A stretch of DNA of 64,000 nucleotides from an uncultured Victivallales bacterium. GTDB lineage: Bacteria; Verrucomicrobiota; Lentisphaeria; Victivallales; UBA1829. The stretch is from assembly GCA_934661375.1 (NCBI GenBank), contig CAKUJH010000010.1, positions 26,828 through 90,827 of the forward strand, written 5' to 3'. The notes beneath the pieces were generated by a model. The model was not told the DNA's origin, searched no databases, and saw only the letters and a list, made by a program, of their open reading frames with translations. The translations under genes were made by a program, and so were the position numbers. Below, one piece after another: positions 1-7,945 of this stretch (position 1 is the stretch's first letter; each line of letters starts with the position of its first letter).

Positions 1-716
1 GAGGAAGTCATCAGTGCGCCGAAACCAGGCAGACGAATCTGTCCGCCGTGGGTGTGTCCGCATAGAATCAAGTCGATTCCATACAGGTTCTCCGGCGACA
101 AGGCAAGCGGCACGGTATCCGGGTTATGCGCCAGCACACACTCGAAAGCATACGGCTTCCGGGGCTGGACGTATTCCGGATTTCCTTTGCGGTAATCATC
201 CAGTCCGAATATGCGCATCCCATCCTGCTGAACTGCGGAATTGACCAGCAGATGCAGTCCGTTCTGTTCCCATGCCCGGCGCCAGTCACGGTTCGGCAGC
301 CACGGACGCATGAGATCCCAATTGCCGTATACGCCCAGTTTCCTGCCGGGACACTGTAAACTGCGGAACAGTTCCGCGCATTCGGCGAAACAGCAGGCAT
401 ACGCCATCAGATCACCGCCGAAAAAAATATGATCCGGGTGATACAGTGCCGTGGTTTCCAGAAGAAAATTCCGGATATGCTCCGTACCGCGCCAGGCGAG
501 GCTGCCCGGAAATGCACGGGCTGTCTGCGGACGGATATGCAGATCGGAGAAAAAAAGAATCCGTCTGCCCGACAGATTCCGGGCGGACGGAGACAATGTA
601 TGACGATAGAACACCCGGCGGAAAGCTCCGGCGGCTTCATATTTCAGCACACCGGAGTTGATTCCGTCAACCCGTTTCCAGTCATCGGGTCTGCTCTGAA
701 GGGAGTCTTCGTTCAC
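1..716 (-). CDS. Metallophosphoesterase, YkuE-like (3' end outside window)
   Basis: The minus-strand frame stays open from a GTG at 716 to the window edge. Metallophosphoesterase blocks appear in order: FFSDLHI (metal-binding D-x-H), FFGGDLM (GGD), YGNWD where the family normally has GNHD, LAHNPDT, and near the edge CGHTHGGQIRLPG, the usual C-terminal GHTH motif. By family, the protein is a dinuclear-metal phosphoesterase of the YkuE/UDP-2,3-diacylglucosamine-hydrolase-like group; the substrate cannot be told. The GTG start is chosen because GTGA overlaps the stop codon of the upstream greA-like gene, a coupling style repeated across this window. The N-terminus shows no signal peptide. Odd point: Trp replaces the catalytic His of GNHD. 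Confidence 0.85.
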   Translation of the reverse strand, partial: MNEDSLQSRPDDWKRVDGINSGVLKYEAAGAFRRVFYRHTLSPSARNLSGRRILFFSDLHIRPQTARAFPGSLAWRGTEHIRNFLLETTALYHPDHIFFGGDLMAYACCFAECAELFRSLQCPGRKLGVYGNWDLMRPWLPNRDWRRAWEQNGLHLLVNSAVQQDGMRIFGLDDYRKGNPEYVQPRKPYAFECVLAHNPDTVPLALSPENLYGIDLILCGHTHGGQIRLPGFGALMTS

Positions 717-2827
717 TCTTCAGGGGAGAGTTCTTTTGCCAGGGCGGCATCCAGCGGAGCGATCGCTTTGACCGTAACCTTGGAGCCGTCGGGCAGGGTG
801 AGGGCATCGCCGACTTTTGCGCCGAGCAGGATTTCACCGAACTTGGTTTTGTAGGAAACCAGATTGCGGTCGGGATTTCCGTCCCATGCGCCGACAATGC
901 TGTAAACTTTGGACGAACCGTCCGCGCCCAGCAGAGTAACTGCAGTTCCCATGGAAACCTTGTCGGTATCCGCCTTGAATACGAGGAAATTGAGGGGCTG
1001 GACCGTTGCGACGAGGGTTTCGAGTTCGGAACGGCGTCTGTGCAGGAAACGGCGGCGTTCCTTGGCGGCGTCGTATTCGGCATTTTCGCGGAAGTCGCCG
1101 AATCCGCGGGCATGTTCGATGGCCTTGACGTTTTCCGGAATCTGAACGCGGACAATGTTGTCGAGTTCAGCAACCAGTTCCTTGTAGGATTTGAGAGAGG
1201 TCATCGGTGCAGCCTGCTGTTTTGCGGCAGTTTCGCCGGAGGTCTGCGCCATGAGTTTCTTTCCTTCACCGCTTTCGATGTGTTCCGTGAGAGCGGCGGA
1301 GTGCCGTGCCAGTTTCACCAGCAGACTCTGGCATTCGCCCGGCGCCATGTTGCGCATACGCTGAATGGAGCTGATGATCGAGGGAATATTGTCGCCGGCA
1401 TTTGCCAGCACAAATTTCTGGAAGTCCGCTTTGTCGAACAGGTTGCGTTTGAGGTCGCGCTGGGCGGCTGCCCATTCCTTCGGAAGTCCTTCTTCCGAAA
1501 GGGCATGGGAGATGTTCGCCATGGTGATGAAGTTTTTGATTTCTTCCGGATAGTTCGCCTTGTTTTTCCAGATGGCCATAATCACATCGGAACGGAGATG
1601 TTCCGCCGTGAACAGGGCATCGCTGATGTCATCAATCGTCAGTTCTTCGAAGATGATATGGATACAGCGCAAGGGAAGAATCATTGCCAGTTTGGCGATT
1701 TCCAGGCGGGAATACAGCAGTTCTGCCACTTTCAGGAAGCCGGGGAAGAGCCGCACGGGGAGGCGTCCCCAGATTTCCAGATTCTTGAGAGGAGTGGATT
1801 CGGAAACCGTTTCCGGGAAGAAAGGCACTTTGCCGCGGATGCCGTCATACATGGAATGCAGCACGGCGTCATCGGCGGAGTATGCGAGTTCCGCCATACA
1901 GGACGCCAGCATTTCCAGATCCTTGGGGGTCATGCCGGGGCGGATGTGGGTGAACAGCCGGGACAGCTTTGCGGCTTCTTCCGCGGTCAGCGTGACCTGA
2001 TCCTGCGGAACGTCTTTGAGCAGAGTCTGGAGTTCCAGAAGACTGCGGGCATCGCGGTAGGTGCGCTGTTTGGGAGCCGTTTTGACTGCGGCTGCTTCCA
2101 TGTTCCACCATGCTTCAAAGGCATCCGTCCCGAAGATGGCGGGAACGAACATTTTCTGAATGATTTCATGAATCTTGTTGTCCGAGATGTCGCCGAGCGC
2201 ATAATGACGCAGTTTTTCGCGATAGTAGGCGGACGGCTTGACCGTGCCGCGGGAGGTTGCGATGATGTTGGTCATTTCCATGCTGGGTTCAAAGAAGAAG
2301 CAGTTGACGAGAGCCTGGGACACCGGAATGGAAATCTGTCCGCCGGTGGCGAAAGTAGCAATCACAATGCCGGCAACCACTTTGTCCACGTTGATGATGC
2401 GTCCCCAGGTTCTGGAGTCGGACTGGAAAACATACGCATTGGTTTTCAGGTGCTGAAGTTTGCGGATACGCTGAGCCACATCTGCCACGGGGACGCCGGG
2501 ATCTCTGGCTCCGACGGCTTTGGCAACGCCGGAGCTGGAAATGTACGGGGGTAAAAATTTCCGGATCGCATAGTGCAATGCGATCCGGAAGGCAGAGGAG
2601 TCAAGGATGCTTTTTTCGGCAAGAGAGAGGCATACCGCCGCTTTGTTTTCATCATTGTAAATGGATTCATCCCAAGCGTCGAAAAGAAGATCGAAATTTT
2701 CGGCTGAGCCTTTCAACAGACTGATGTCGGTCTCTTTGATTTCTTTAAGAAGACGCGCTACGGCAGCATCATTTTCCGGCTGTGACGCCGCCATGATCAA
2801 ATCGTCTAATTCCTGTTTTCCGTTCAT
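713..2827 (-). CDS. greA: GreA-type transcript cleavage factor with a ~550-residue N-terminal extension
   Basis: The last ~150 residues form a full GreA/GreB unit: a coiled-coil hairpin whose tip carries DFRENAEYDAAKE, with the acidic residues that reach into the RNA polymerase secondary channel intact, then the FKBP-like C-domain (GTAVTLL, YSIVGAWD, GEILLGAKVGD). By family it rescues backtracked RNA polymerase by stimulating transcript cleavage. It is 704 residues against ~158 for ordinary GreA; the long helical N-terminal region resembles the arrangement known in Chlamydia (~715 residues), supporting a PVC origin. The start at 2827 follows AAGGAG; an upstream in-frame start at 2902 lies in the promoter. 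Its stop overlaps the downstream phosphoesterase start. Confidence 0.9.
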   Translation of the reverse strand: MNGKQELDDLIMAASQPENDAAVARLLKEIKETDISLLKGSAENFDLLFDAWDESIYNDENKAAVCLSLAEKSILDSSAFRIALHYAIRKFLPPYISSSGVAKAVGARDPGVPVADVAQRIRKLQHLKTNAYVFQSDSRTWGRIINVDKVVAGIVIATFATGGQISIPVSQALVNCFFFEPSMEMTNIIATSRGTVKPSAYYREKLRHYALGDISDNKIHEIIQKMFVPAIFGTDAFEAWWNMEAAAVKTAPKQRTYRDARSLLELQTLLKDVPQDQVTLTAEEAAKLSRLFTHIRPGMTPKDLEMLASCMAELAYSADDAVLHSMYDGIRGKVPFFPETVSESTPLKNLEIWGRLPVRLFPGFLKVAELLYSRLEIAKLAMILPLRCIHIIFEELTIDDISDALFTAEHLRSDVIMAIWKNKANYPEEIKNFITMANISHALSEEGLPKEWAAAQRDLKRNLFDKADFQKFVLANAGDNIPSIISSIQRMRNMAPGECQSLLVKLARHSAALTEHIESGEGKKLMAQTSGETAAKQQAAPMTSLKSYKELVAELDNIVRVQIPENVKAIEHARGFGDFRENAEYDAAKERRRFLHRRRSELETLVATVQPLNFLVFKADTDKVSMGTAVTLLGADGSSKVYSIVGAWDGNPDRNLVSYKTKFGEILLGAKVGDALTLPDGSKVTVKAIAPLDAALAKELSPEE

Positions 2828-2873
2828 TTCTCTGCTCCTTGTCTGAACTGCACTTAGATTTTTGTAACTAATC

Positions 2874-2902
2874 AATATACACTCTTTTTCCATTATTTTC
2901 AA
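2874..2902 (-). promoter_or_regulatory. Sigma-70-type promoter of the greA-like gene
   Basis: On the minus strand TTGAAA (2902-2897) and TATATT (2879-2874) are separated by 17 bp, about 47 bp upstream of the chosen ATG. The position is incompatible with translation starting at 2902. Confidence 0.65.
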
Positions 2903-3039
2903 TATATGAAAACGGCTGCCGCCGGTGTTTTTTGCCGATTTTTTTGAAACACGGCTTGCAGATGGCGGTCAGCTGCAAACCAAAAATCCCCCGATGCCGG
3001 GTCTGGCACAGGGGGGACAGCTTGACGGATAAGAATTTT

Positions 3040-3294
3040 TTATTCTTCCAGCAGCAGACGCATTTTCTCGTAAATTTTGTCGGGAGTGGCTTTTTCGATC
3101 ACTTCGCCGTTCAATTTCACAAACGGAGCGCCGGATAATTTGCTTTTATTGCAAAGTTCCATGCAGGGAATCGCCCGGATATTGGCTTTTCCGCGAAGTT
3201 CGGACGGCATTTCATTTTCAATGTTCAGAAGTTTGTCGGCGCCCAGCATAAAACAGGTGGTTCCGCAGCAAATTTCCAGTTGCATCTTTTTCAT
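3040..3294 (-). CDS. Stand-alone thioredoxin-like [2Fe-2S] ferredoxin
   Basis: An 84-residue protein with the NuoE/HydC-type ligand pattern: C-x4-C near the N-terminus (CCGTTC) and C-x3-C (PCMELC) about 34 residues later, then a short KLNGEVI-type strand. The fold is that of thioredoxin-like [2Fe-2S] proteins, which pass electrons in hydrogenase or NADH-dehydrogenase modules. There is no hydrogenase or Nuo gene nearby; the neighbours are a second protein of the same type and AdhE. The ATG at 3294 follows GAGGAG, so the longer in-frame start is rejected. The redox partner is unknown. Confidence 0.75.
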   Translation of the reverse strand: MKKMQLEICCGTTCFMLGADKLLNIENEMPSELRGKANIRAIPCMELCNKSKLSGAPFVKLNGEVIEKATPDKIYEKMRLLLEE

Positions 3295-3323
3295 GGTCGT
3301 TCTCCTCTGCTGATAAAGTTCAT

Positions 3324-3339
3324 AGAGTCCTGGGACTCT
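3324..3339 (-). promoter_or_regulatory. Hairpin in the leader of the 84-residue ferredoxin gene
   Basis: A perfect 7-bp inverted repeat (AGAGTCC/GGACTCT, 2-nt centre) lies between the promoter and the ribosome binding site. It may be an RNA hairpin or an operator; nothing else supports either. Confidence 0.35.
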
Positions 3340-3391
3340 GTTGTTTCTGAAACGGATACCTCTCAAAAATCCGGTACCGCTTTATTTTTTT

Positions 3392-3419
3392 ACAATAGCA
3401 GTGCCGGACGCATTTGCAA
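3392..3419 (-). promoter_or_regulatory. Promoter of the 84-residue ferredoxin gene
   Basis: TTGCAA (3419-3414) and TATTGT (3397-3392) with a 16-bp spacer on the minus strand, about 100 bp upstream of the ATG. Confidence 0.4.
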
Positions 3420-3456
3420 GCTGGCGAACAGGCAAAAAGGCAGGATTTACTGATTT

Positions 3457-3720
3457 TTATTTGCTTCCGGACTGCGGAAAGCAGTTTTCCAGCAGTTCCT
3501 GCATCGCTTTGCGGTCAACATGCTTATGGATTTTGTCGTTGACATAGACGATCGGACCGTCGGCGCAGTTGCCGGAGCACAGTCCGCCGCAGAGGTCGAT
3601 ATCCACTTCATCGGAAAGACCGCGGTCTGCCAGAAATTTTTCCGTGACTTTCATGTTTTCGGCATTGCCCTTGGCAAAGCAGGCACTGCCGATGCAGATC
3701 ACCATTTTGATTTTAGCCAT
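3457..3720 (-). CDS. Stand-alone thioredoxin-like [2Fe-2S] ferredoxin (second copy)
   Basis: An 87-residue protein with CIGSAC (C-x4-C) and LCGGLC (C-x3-C) [2Fe-2S] ligands in the order of NuoE/HydC C-terminal domains, plus an extra cysteine (SGNC). It starts at an ATG after AAGGAC and is a paralogue of, but clearly different in sequence from, the protein encoded just downstream. It lies ~120 bp after adhE on the same strand, suggesting co-transcription with the fermentative alcohol dehydrogenase. Electron partner not identifiable. Confidence 0.75.
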   Translation of the reverse strand: MAKIKMVICIGSACFAKGNAENMKVTEKFLADRGLSDEVDIDLCGGLCSGNCADGPIVYVNDKIHKHVDRKAMQELLENCFPQSGSK

Positions 3721-3841
3721 GATAAGATGTCCTTTGCGTTTAAACCAGTTGACGGACCGGCTTCTAAACAGAGCTGCGAAGCCGGTCCGTATGTTATTCA
3801 TGCGGAATAGGTTGCCGCATGAAACTCAGCCGTATTGCGGA

Positions 3842-6481
3842 TTATTTTCCGTAGTAGGCGGCGAGGTAGAGTTCCTTGATTTCCGAGATCAGCGGATAGC
3901 GCGGGTTGGCGCCGGTGCACTGGTCGTCGTAAGCCTTCACGCTCAGCTCATCCAGCTGTTTGAGGAAGGTTTCTTCGGTGATGCCTTTGGCGTCGAACCA
4001 GGGTTTCATGGCTTTCGGAATATCCAGTTCCGCCTTGAGTTCTTCCACTTTGGCAACCAGTTTCTTGACCAGTTCGTCATCGTCTTTGCCGGTGAGTCCG
4101 ACGTAGCGGGCAACGGCGGCATAATCCGCTTTGGCGTTCGGGTAGTGGTACTGCGGGAACGCCGCCTGCTTGGTCATGCAGTCAACGGCATTGTATTTGA
4201 TGATGTGGGAGATCAGGAAGGCGTTGGCGAGACCGTGCGGGACGTGGTACATGCCGCCGAGTTTGTGCGCCATGGAGTGGCACACACCCAGGAAGGCGTT
4301 GGCGAAAGCCATACCAGCCATGGCGGAAGCGTTGAACATGTGTTCACGCGCAGTTTCGTTCATGGGGCCGTTCTTGTAGCAGTCGGGCAGATATTTGAAG
4401 ATCAGGCTGGCGGCTTCGTTGGCGAGCGCGTTGCAGTAGTCGCTCTGCATACAGGAAACGCGGGCTTCCAGCGCATGGGTCAGGGCGTCGATACCGGAAA
4501 TGGCGGTCAGACCTTTCGGCAGCTTCATGACCAGTTCCGTGTCGATGATCGCCATGTTCGGGGTCAGAGCGTAGTCCGCCAGCGGGAATTTCTGCTGGGT
4601 TTCTTCGTCGGTGATCACGGCGAACGGGGTAACTTCGGAACCGGTACCGCTGGTGGTTGGAACGGCGACCATCATGGCTTTCTTGCCCAGATCCGGGAGT
4701 TTCACGATACGTTTGCGGATATCCATGAAGCGCATGGCAACGTCTTCAAATTTGATTTCCGGCTGTTCATACATCAGCCACATGATTTTGGCGGCGTCGA
4801 TCGGGGAGCCGCCGCCCACGGCGATGATGACATCCGCGTCGAAGCTCTTGAGCTGTTCCAGACCGCGTTTCGCCAGCTGAATGGTCGGATCCGGCGCAAC
4901 ATCGCTGAACACGTGGGTGGCAATGCCCATGTCGGTCAGTTTCTGGAGCATCGGACCGAGGACGCCCATGTTGTACAGGAATTTATCGGTAACGATGAAC
5001 GCTCTTTTTTTGCCCGCGAGGTCGCCGAGAGCGGTGCAGAGGCAGCCGTATTTGAAGTACACTTTTTGCGGGACACGGAACCACAGCATATTTTCTCTCC
5101 GTTTGGCAATGGATTTGATGTTCAGGAGGTTTTTCGGACCGACGTTTTCGGAGACGTAGTTGCCGCCCCACGAACCGCAGCCCAGGGTCAGCGAGGGATT
5201 CAGCGCGAAGTTGTAAAGGTCGCCGATACCGCCCTGGGAACTCGGTGTGTTGATCAGCACGCGGCTGGCGAGCATGACGTGACCGAATTCACGGATCCGT
5301 TCTTCATTCTGCGTATTGGTGTAAAGCACCGCCGTATGACCCAGACCGCCGTAGTTCAGCAGTTTCTTGGCATTTTCAATGGCGTCTTCGTAAGTCGCCG
5401 CCTTGTACATCGCCAGGGTCGGGGACAGTTTTTCGCGGGAGAACGGCACTTCCGGTCCGACACCGCTGACTTCCGCGATCAGAACCTTCGTCTGCGGCGG
5501 AACTTTGATTCCGGCGAGCTTGGCAATGGTTACAGCCGTCTGACCGACGATTTTCGCGTTGAGTTTGCCGTCGATCTGAATGGTGTTGCCGACTGCTTCG
5601 GCTTCCTTCTTGTTCAGAATGTAGCCGCCGCGTTTCAGAAATTCCTTCTTGACCGCATCATAGATGGAAGACATCACGGTAACAGACTGTTCGGAGGCGC
5701 AGATCATGCCGTTGTCGAACGTCTTGGACAGTAGCACGGAGCTGACCGCCATTTCAATGTCGCAGGTGTCGTCGAAGATGACCGGCGTGTTGCCGGGACC
5801 GACGCCGACTGCCGGGGTGCCGGAGGAGTAAGCGGCTTTTACCATGCCGGGACCGCCGGTCGCCAGAATCAGGGAAACATCCTTATGACCCATCAGATAA
5901 CCGGACATCGCCACGGTGGGGTCGTCGATCCAGGCGATGATGTCTTCCGGCGCACCGGCTTTGACTGCGGCATCGAGCACGATTTTCGCCGCATAGTTGG
6001 TGCATTTCTTGGCGCGCGGATGCGGGCTGAACACAATGCCGTTGCGGGTTTTCAGACAGATCAGGGATTTGAAGATCGCAGTGGAGGTCGGGTTGGTGGT
6101 CGGAACGATACCGGCGATGACGCCGCGCGGTTCGGCGATTTTGATCATGCCGAAAGCGTCATCGGTTTCGATGATTCCGCAGGTCTTCAGCGGCAGATAC
6201 TTGTTGCAGATGTATTCCGACGCATAGTGGTTCTTGATGATTTTGTCTTCGACTACGCCCATACCGGTTTCTTCGACTGCCATCTGAGCCAGAGGAATAC
6301 GCATGTTGTTGGCTGCCAGCGCCGCGGCCTGGAAAATCTTGTCAACCTGTTCCTGGGAGAAGTTGGCATAAATTTCCTGTGCCTTTTTGACTTTTGCCAC
6401 CAGCGCGTCGACGATCGCCTTTTCTTCTGCTTCCTTGACTTCCGGCGCAGCCGTCTTTGCCGGTTCCACTTTCTTCACCAT
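3842..6481 (-). CDS. adhE: Bifunctional acetaldehyde-CoA / alcohol dehydrogenase
   Basis: Full-length AdhE (879 residues). The N-terminal aldehyde dehydrogenase half carries GVGPGNTPV and the catalytic cysteine in FDNGMICASEQ (about Cys261). The C-terminal iron-dependent alcohol dehydrogenase half has GGGSPIDAAK, PTTSGTGSEVTPF and the metal-binding histidines in CHSMAHKLG and HVPHGLANA. It reduces acetyl-CoA to acetaldehyde and ethanol with two NADH, a cytosolic fermentative step that regenerates NAD+. The start is fixed by AAGGAGG seven bases before ATG. The first ~20 residues form a Lys/Ala/Pro/Glu-rich extension before the enzyme fold. Confidence 0.97.
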   Translation of the reverse strand: MVKKVEPAKTAAPEVKEAEEKAIVDALVAKVKKAQEIYANFSQEQVDKIFQAAALAANNMRIPLAQMAVEETGMGVVEDKIIKNHYASEYICNKYLPLKTCGIIETDDAFGMIKIAEPRGVIAGIVPTTNPTSTAIFKSLICLKTRNGIVFSPHPRAKKCTNYAAKIVLDAAVKAGAPEDIIAWIDDPTVAMSGYLMGHKDVSLILATGGPGMVKAAYSSGTPAVGVGPGNTPVIFDDTCDIEMAVSSVLLSKTFDNGMICASEQSVTVMSSIYDAVKKEFLKRGGYILNKKEAEAVGNTIQIDGKLNAKIVGQTAVTIAKLAGIKVPPQTKVLIAEVSGVGPEVPFSREKLSPTLAMYKAATYEDAIENAKKLLNYGGLGHTAVLYTNTQNEERIREFGHVMLASRVLINTPSSQGGIGDLYNFALNPSLTLGCGSWGGNYVSENVGPKNLLNIKSIAKRRENMLWFRVPQKVYFKYGCLCTALGDLAGKKRAFIVTDKFLYNMGVLGPMLQKLTDMGIATHVFSDVAPDPTIQLAKRGLEQLKSFDADVIIAVGGGSPIDAAKIMWLMYEQPEIKFEDVAMRFMDIRKRIVKLPDLGKKAMMVAVPTTSGTGSEVTPFAVITDEETQQKFPLADYALTPNMAIIDTELVMKLPKGLTAISGIDALTHALEARVSCMQSDYCNALANEAASLIFKYLPDCYKNGPMNETAREHMFNASAMAGMAFANAFLGVCHSMAHKLGGMYHVPHGLANAFLISHIIKYNAVDCMTKQAAFPQYHYPNAKADYAAVARYVGLTGKDDDELVKKLVAKVEELKAELDIPKAMKPWFDAKGITEETFLKQLDELSVKAYDDQCTGANPRYPLISEIKELYLAAYYGK

Positions 6482-6553
6482 CTCAAACCTCCTTGTTTAG
6501 ATGATTATTTAATATCATGTGATGCTATTTTTTTATCATCAATGGAATGAGTG

Positions 6554-6583
6554 GTAATATGCCTTAACTTTTTATAAAGTCAA
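6554..6583 (-). promoter_or_regulatory. Promoter of adhE
   Basis: TTGACT (6583-6578), 18-bp spacer, TATTAC (6559-6554) on the minus strand, giving a leader of about 65 nt. Confidence 0.5.
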
Positions 6584-7115
6584 GCCGGGAAATAAAAAAA
6601 TCTTAAATATTTTTGGGATTGAACTTGAAAACAGCCGGTTTCAAGGCGGTTTCCGGTCTGAAACGGGGTGTGACAACGGAGCTGAAAAGCATTTTTGCGG
6701 ACAGAAACGGTGTGGTCAGTCCTTCGTCCGGAAGTTTTTGAAATATCCATGAACCGGAAAATGAATGAAAATAATGTACATCTGACTTGCATTTGCGGCG
6801 GTTCTGTGTTATTGTATGATCATTTAAGAAATCGGGACGGATACGATAAAACTTGCAATTTTACGACTGCTTGCTCAGACCCCGAATCAGAACATGAAAA
6901 GTCGGTTTCTTCTTCCGAACGGGAGGGAAGCGGATGCTTTGTGTATTTATTCCTGTCTGCATGTCTCCGAAAAAAATGCAAATTTTCATCATTTCCGTGT
7001 AAGATTCCGGTTCCATTATCGCAGTTAGTCAGAGAAAAGAACTTTCCACTGCGCGTTCGACGATGCCGCTGGGAAGTCCGAACAACCAAACAAAGGAGAC
7101 CAGGAGACCGTAAGA
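6584..7115. other. Intergenic region between divergent adhE and the Sel1 gene
   Basis: No convincing gene. Short open frames on both strands have no ribosome binding site or recognisable sequence. TTGCAT (about 6788) and TATTGT about 17 bp later is a weak plus-strand promoter candidate for the Sel1 genes. The gene at 7116 has an AAAGGAGA ribosome binding site. Confidence 0.4.
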
Positions 7116-7853
7116 ATGAATGCCTCGCAGAGAACTTCATATTCAGAACCTCAAAAAACTCCAGAGCAGTTGCTGGCTTTGGGAAAAGAATACTATGAAA
7201 AGAGGGAATACGGGAGTGCCGCAGAATATTTCAAGCAGGCGGCAAATAGAGGAAACAGCATTGCTCAATATTTATTGGGTTTGTGTTATGTCAATGGTTT
7301 TGGTGTAACACAGAATTATGCGAAAGCGGTGAAATGGTTCCGTAAATCAGCGGAGCAAGGGAATGCGGACGGACAGTGGCGTTTAGGCGTATGTTACACA
7401 ACTGTGATTGGAGTAATGCCAGATTCAGCGGAAGCAGCGAAGTGGTATCGCAAGGCAGCGGAGCAGGGACATGCGGAAGCTCAATGTCGTTTGGGTATAT
7501 GTTATTCCTATGGGGTTGGAGTGGAGAGAAATTATACAGAAGCGGTGAAATGGTATCGTAAGGCAGCGGAGCAGGGGGATAAGGATGCACAATATCAACT
7601 GGGGTGCTATTATGAGAGGCTCTATTATGATGGGATAGGAGTGAAGCAATATTATACAGAAGCGGTGAAATGGTATCGTAAGGCAGCGGAGCAGGGGAAT
7701 AGGTATGCACAATATGATCTGGGGTTTCGCTATTACCATGGGCAGGGGGTTGCGGTGGATAAAGAAAAGGCGAAGGAGTTGTGGAGAAAAGCCAAAAAGC
7801 AAGGGCATGAAGGAGCAGCGGTGGCTTTGCGGGAATGTTTTAATGAAGAATAA
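7116..7853 (+). CDS. Sel1-repeat protein, no signal peptide
   Basis: A 245-residue protein made of five ~36-residue Sel1-like (TPR-related) units of the form GNADGQWRLGVCY...AAKWYRKAAEQ after a short TPR-like cap (residues ~15-45). The fourth unit carries a four-residue insertion (ERLYYDG region). Sel1 arrays are helical scaffolds for protein-protein interaction. The N-terminus is hydrophilic, so it should be cytosolic, unlike its neighbour. The last ~45 residues are almost the same as the end of the next gene, pointing to recent duplication or gene conversion. Partner unknown. Confidence 0.85.
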   Translation: MNASQRTSYSEPQKTPEQLLALGKEYYEKREYGSAAEYFKQAANRGNSIAQYLLGLCYVNGFGVTQNYAKAVKWFRKSAEQGNADGQWRLGVCYTTVIGVMPDSAEAAKWYRKAAEQGHAEAQCRLGICYSYGVGVERNYTEAVKWYRKAAEQGDKDAQYQLGCYYERLYYDGIGVKQYYTEAVKWYRKAAEQGNRYAQYDLGFRYYHGQGVAVDKEKAKELWRKAKKQGHEGAAVALRECFNEE

Positions 7854-7881
7854 GCAGCTCGCGAGGTGGATTTAAAATAAA

Positions 7882-7907
7882 GCCTTTCGGCGGATATCGG
7901 AAGGGTT
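7882..7907 (+). terminator. Possible weak terminator after the first Sel1 gene
   Basis: CCTTTC ... GGAAGG stem with ~10-nt loop followed by GTTTTGG. The stem is short and includes a G-T pair. Confidence 0.3.
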
Positions 7908-7945
7908 TTGGACAGAAAAAATAAGAGCGAAAAGGAGATTTTACC

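Noticed and set aside
1040..2554. 504-codon open frame antisense to the greA-like gene
   Set aside because: Low-complexity, His/Phe/Gly-rich shadow; no ribosome binding site or motif.
3569..5734. 721-codon open frame antisense to adhE
   Set aside because: Shadow frame produced by codon bias; adhE on the other strand has full motifs and ribosome binding site.
6695..7198. 167-codon open frame upstream of and overlapping the first Sel1 gene
   Set aside because: No ribosome binding site or family match, and it overlaps a convincing gene in another frame.
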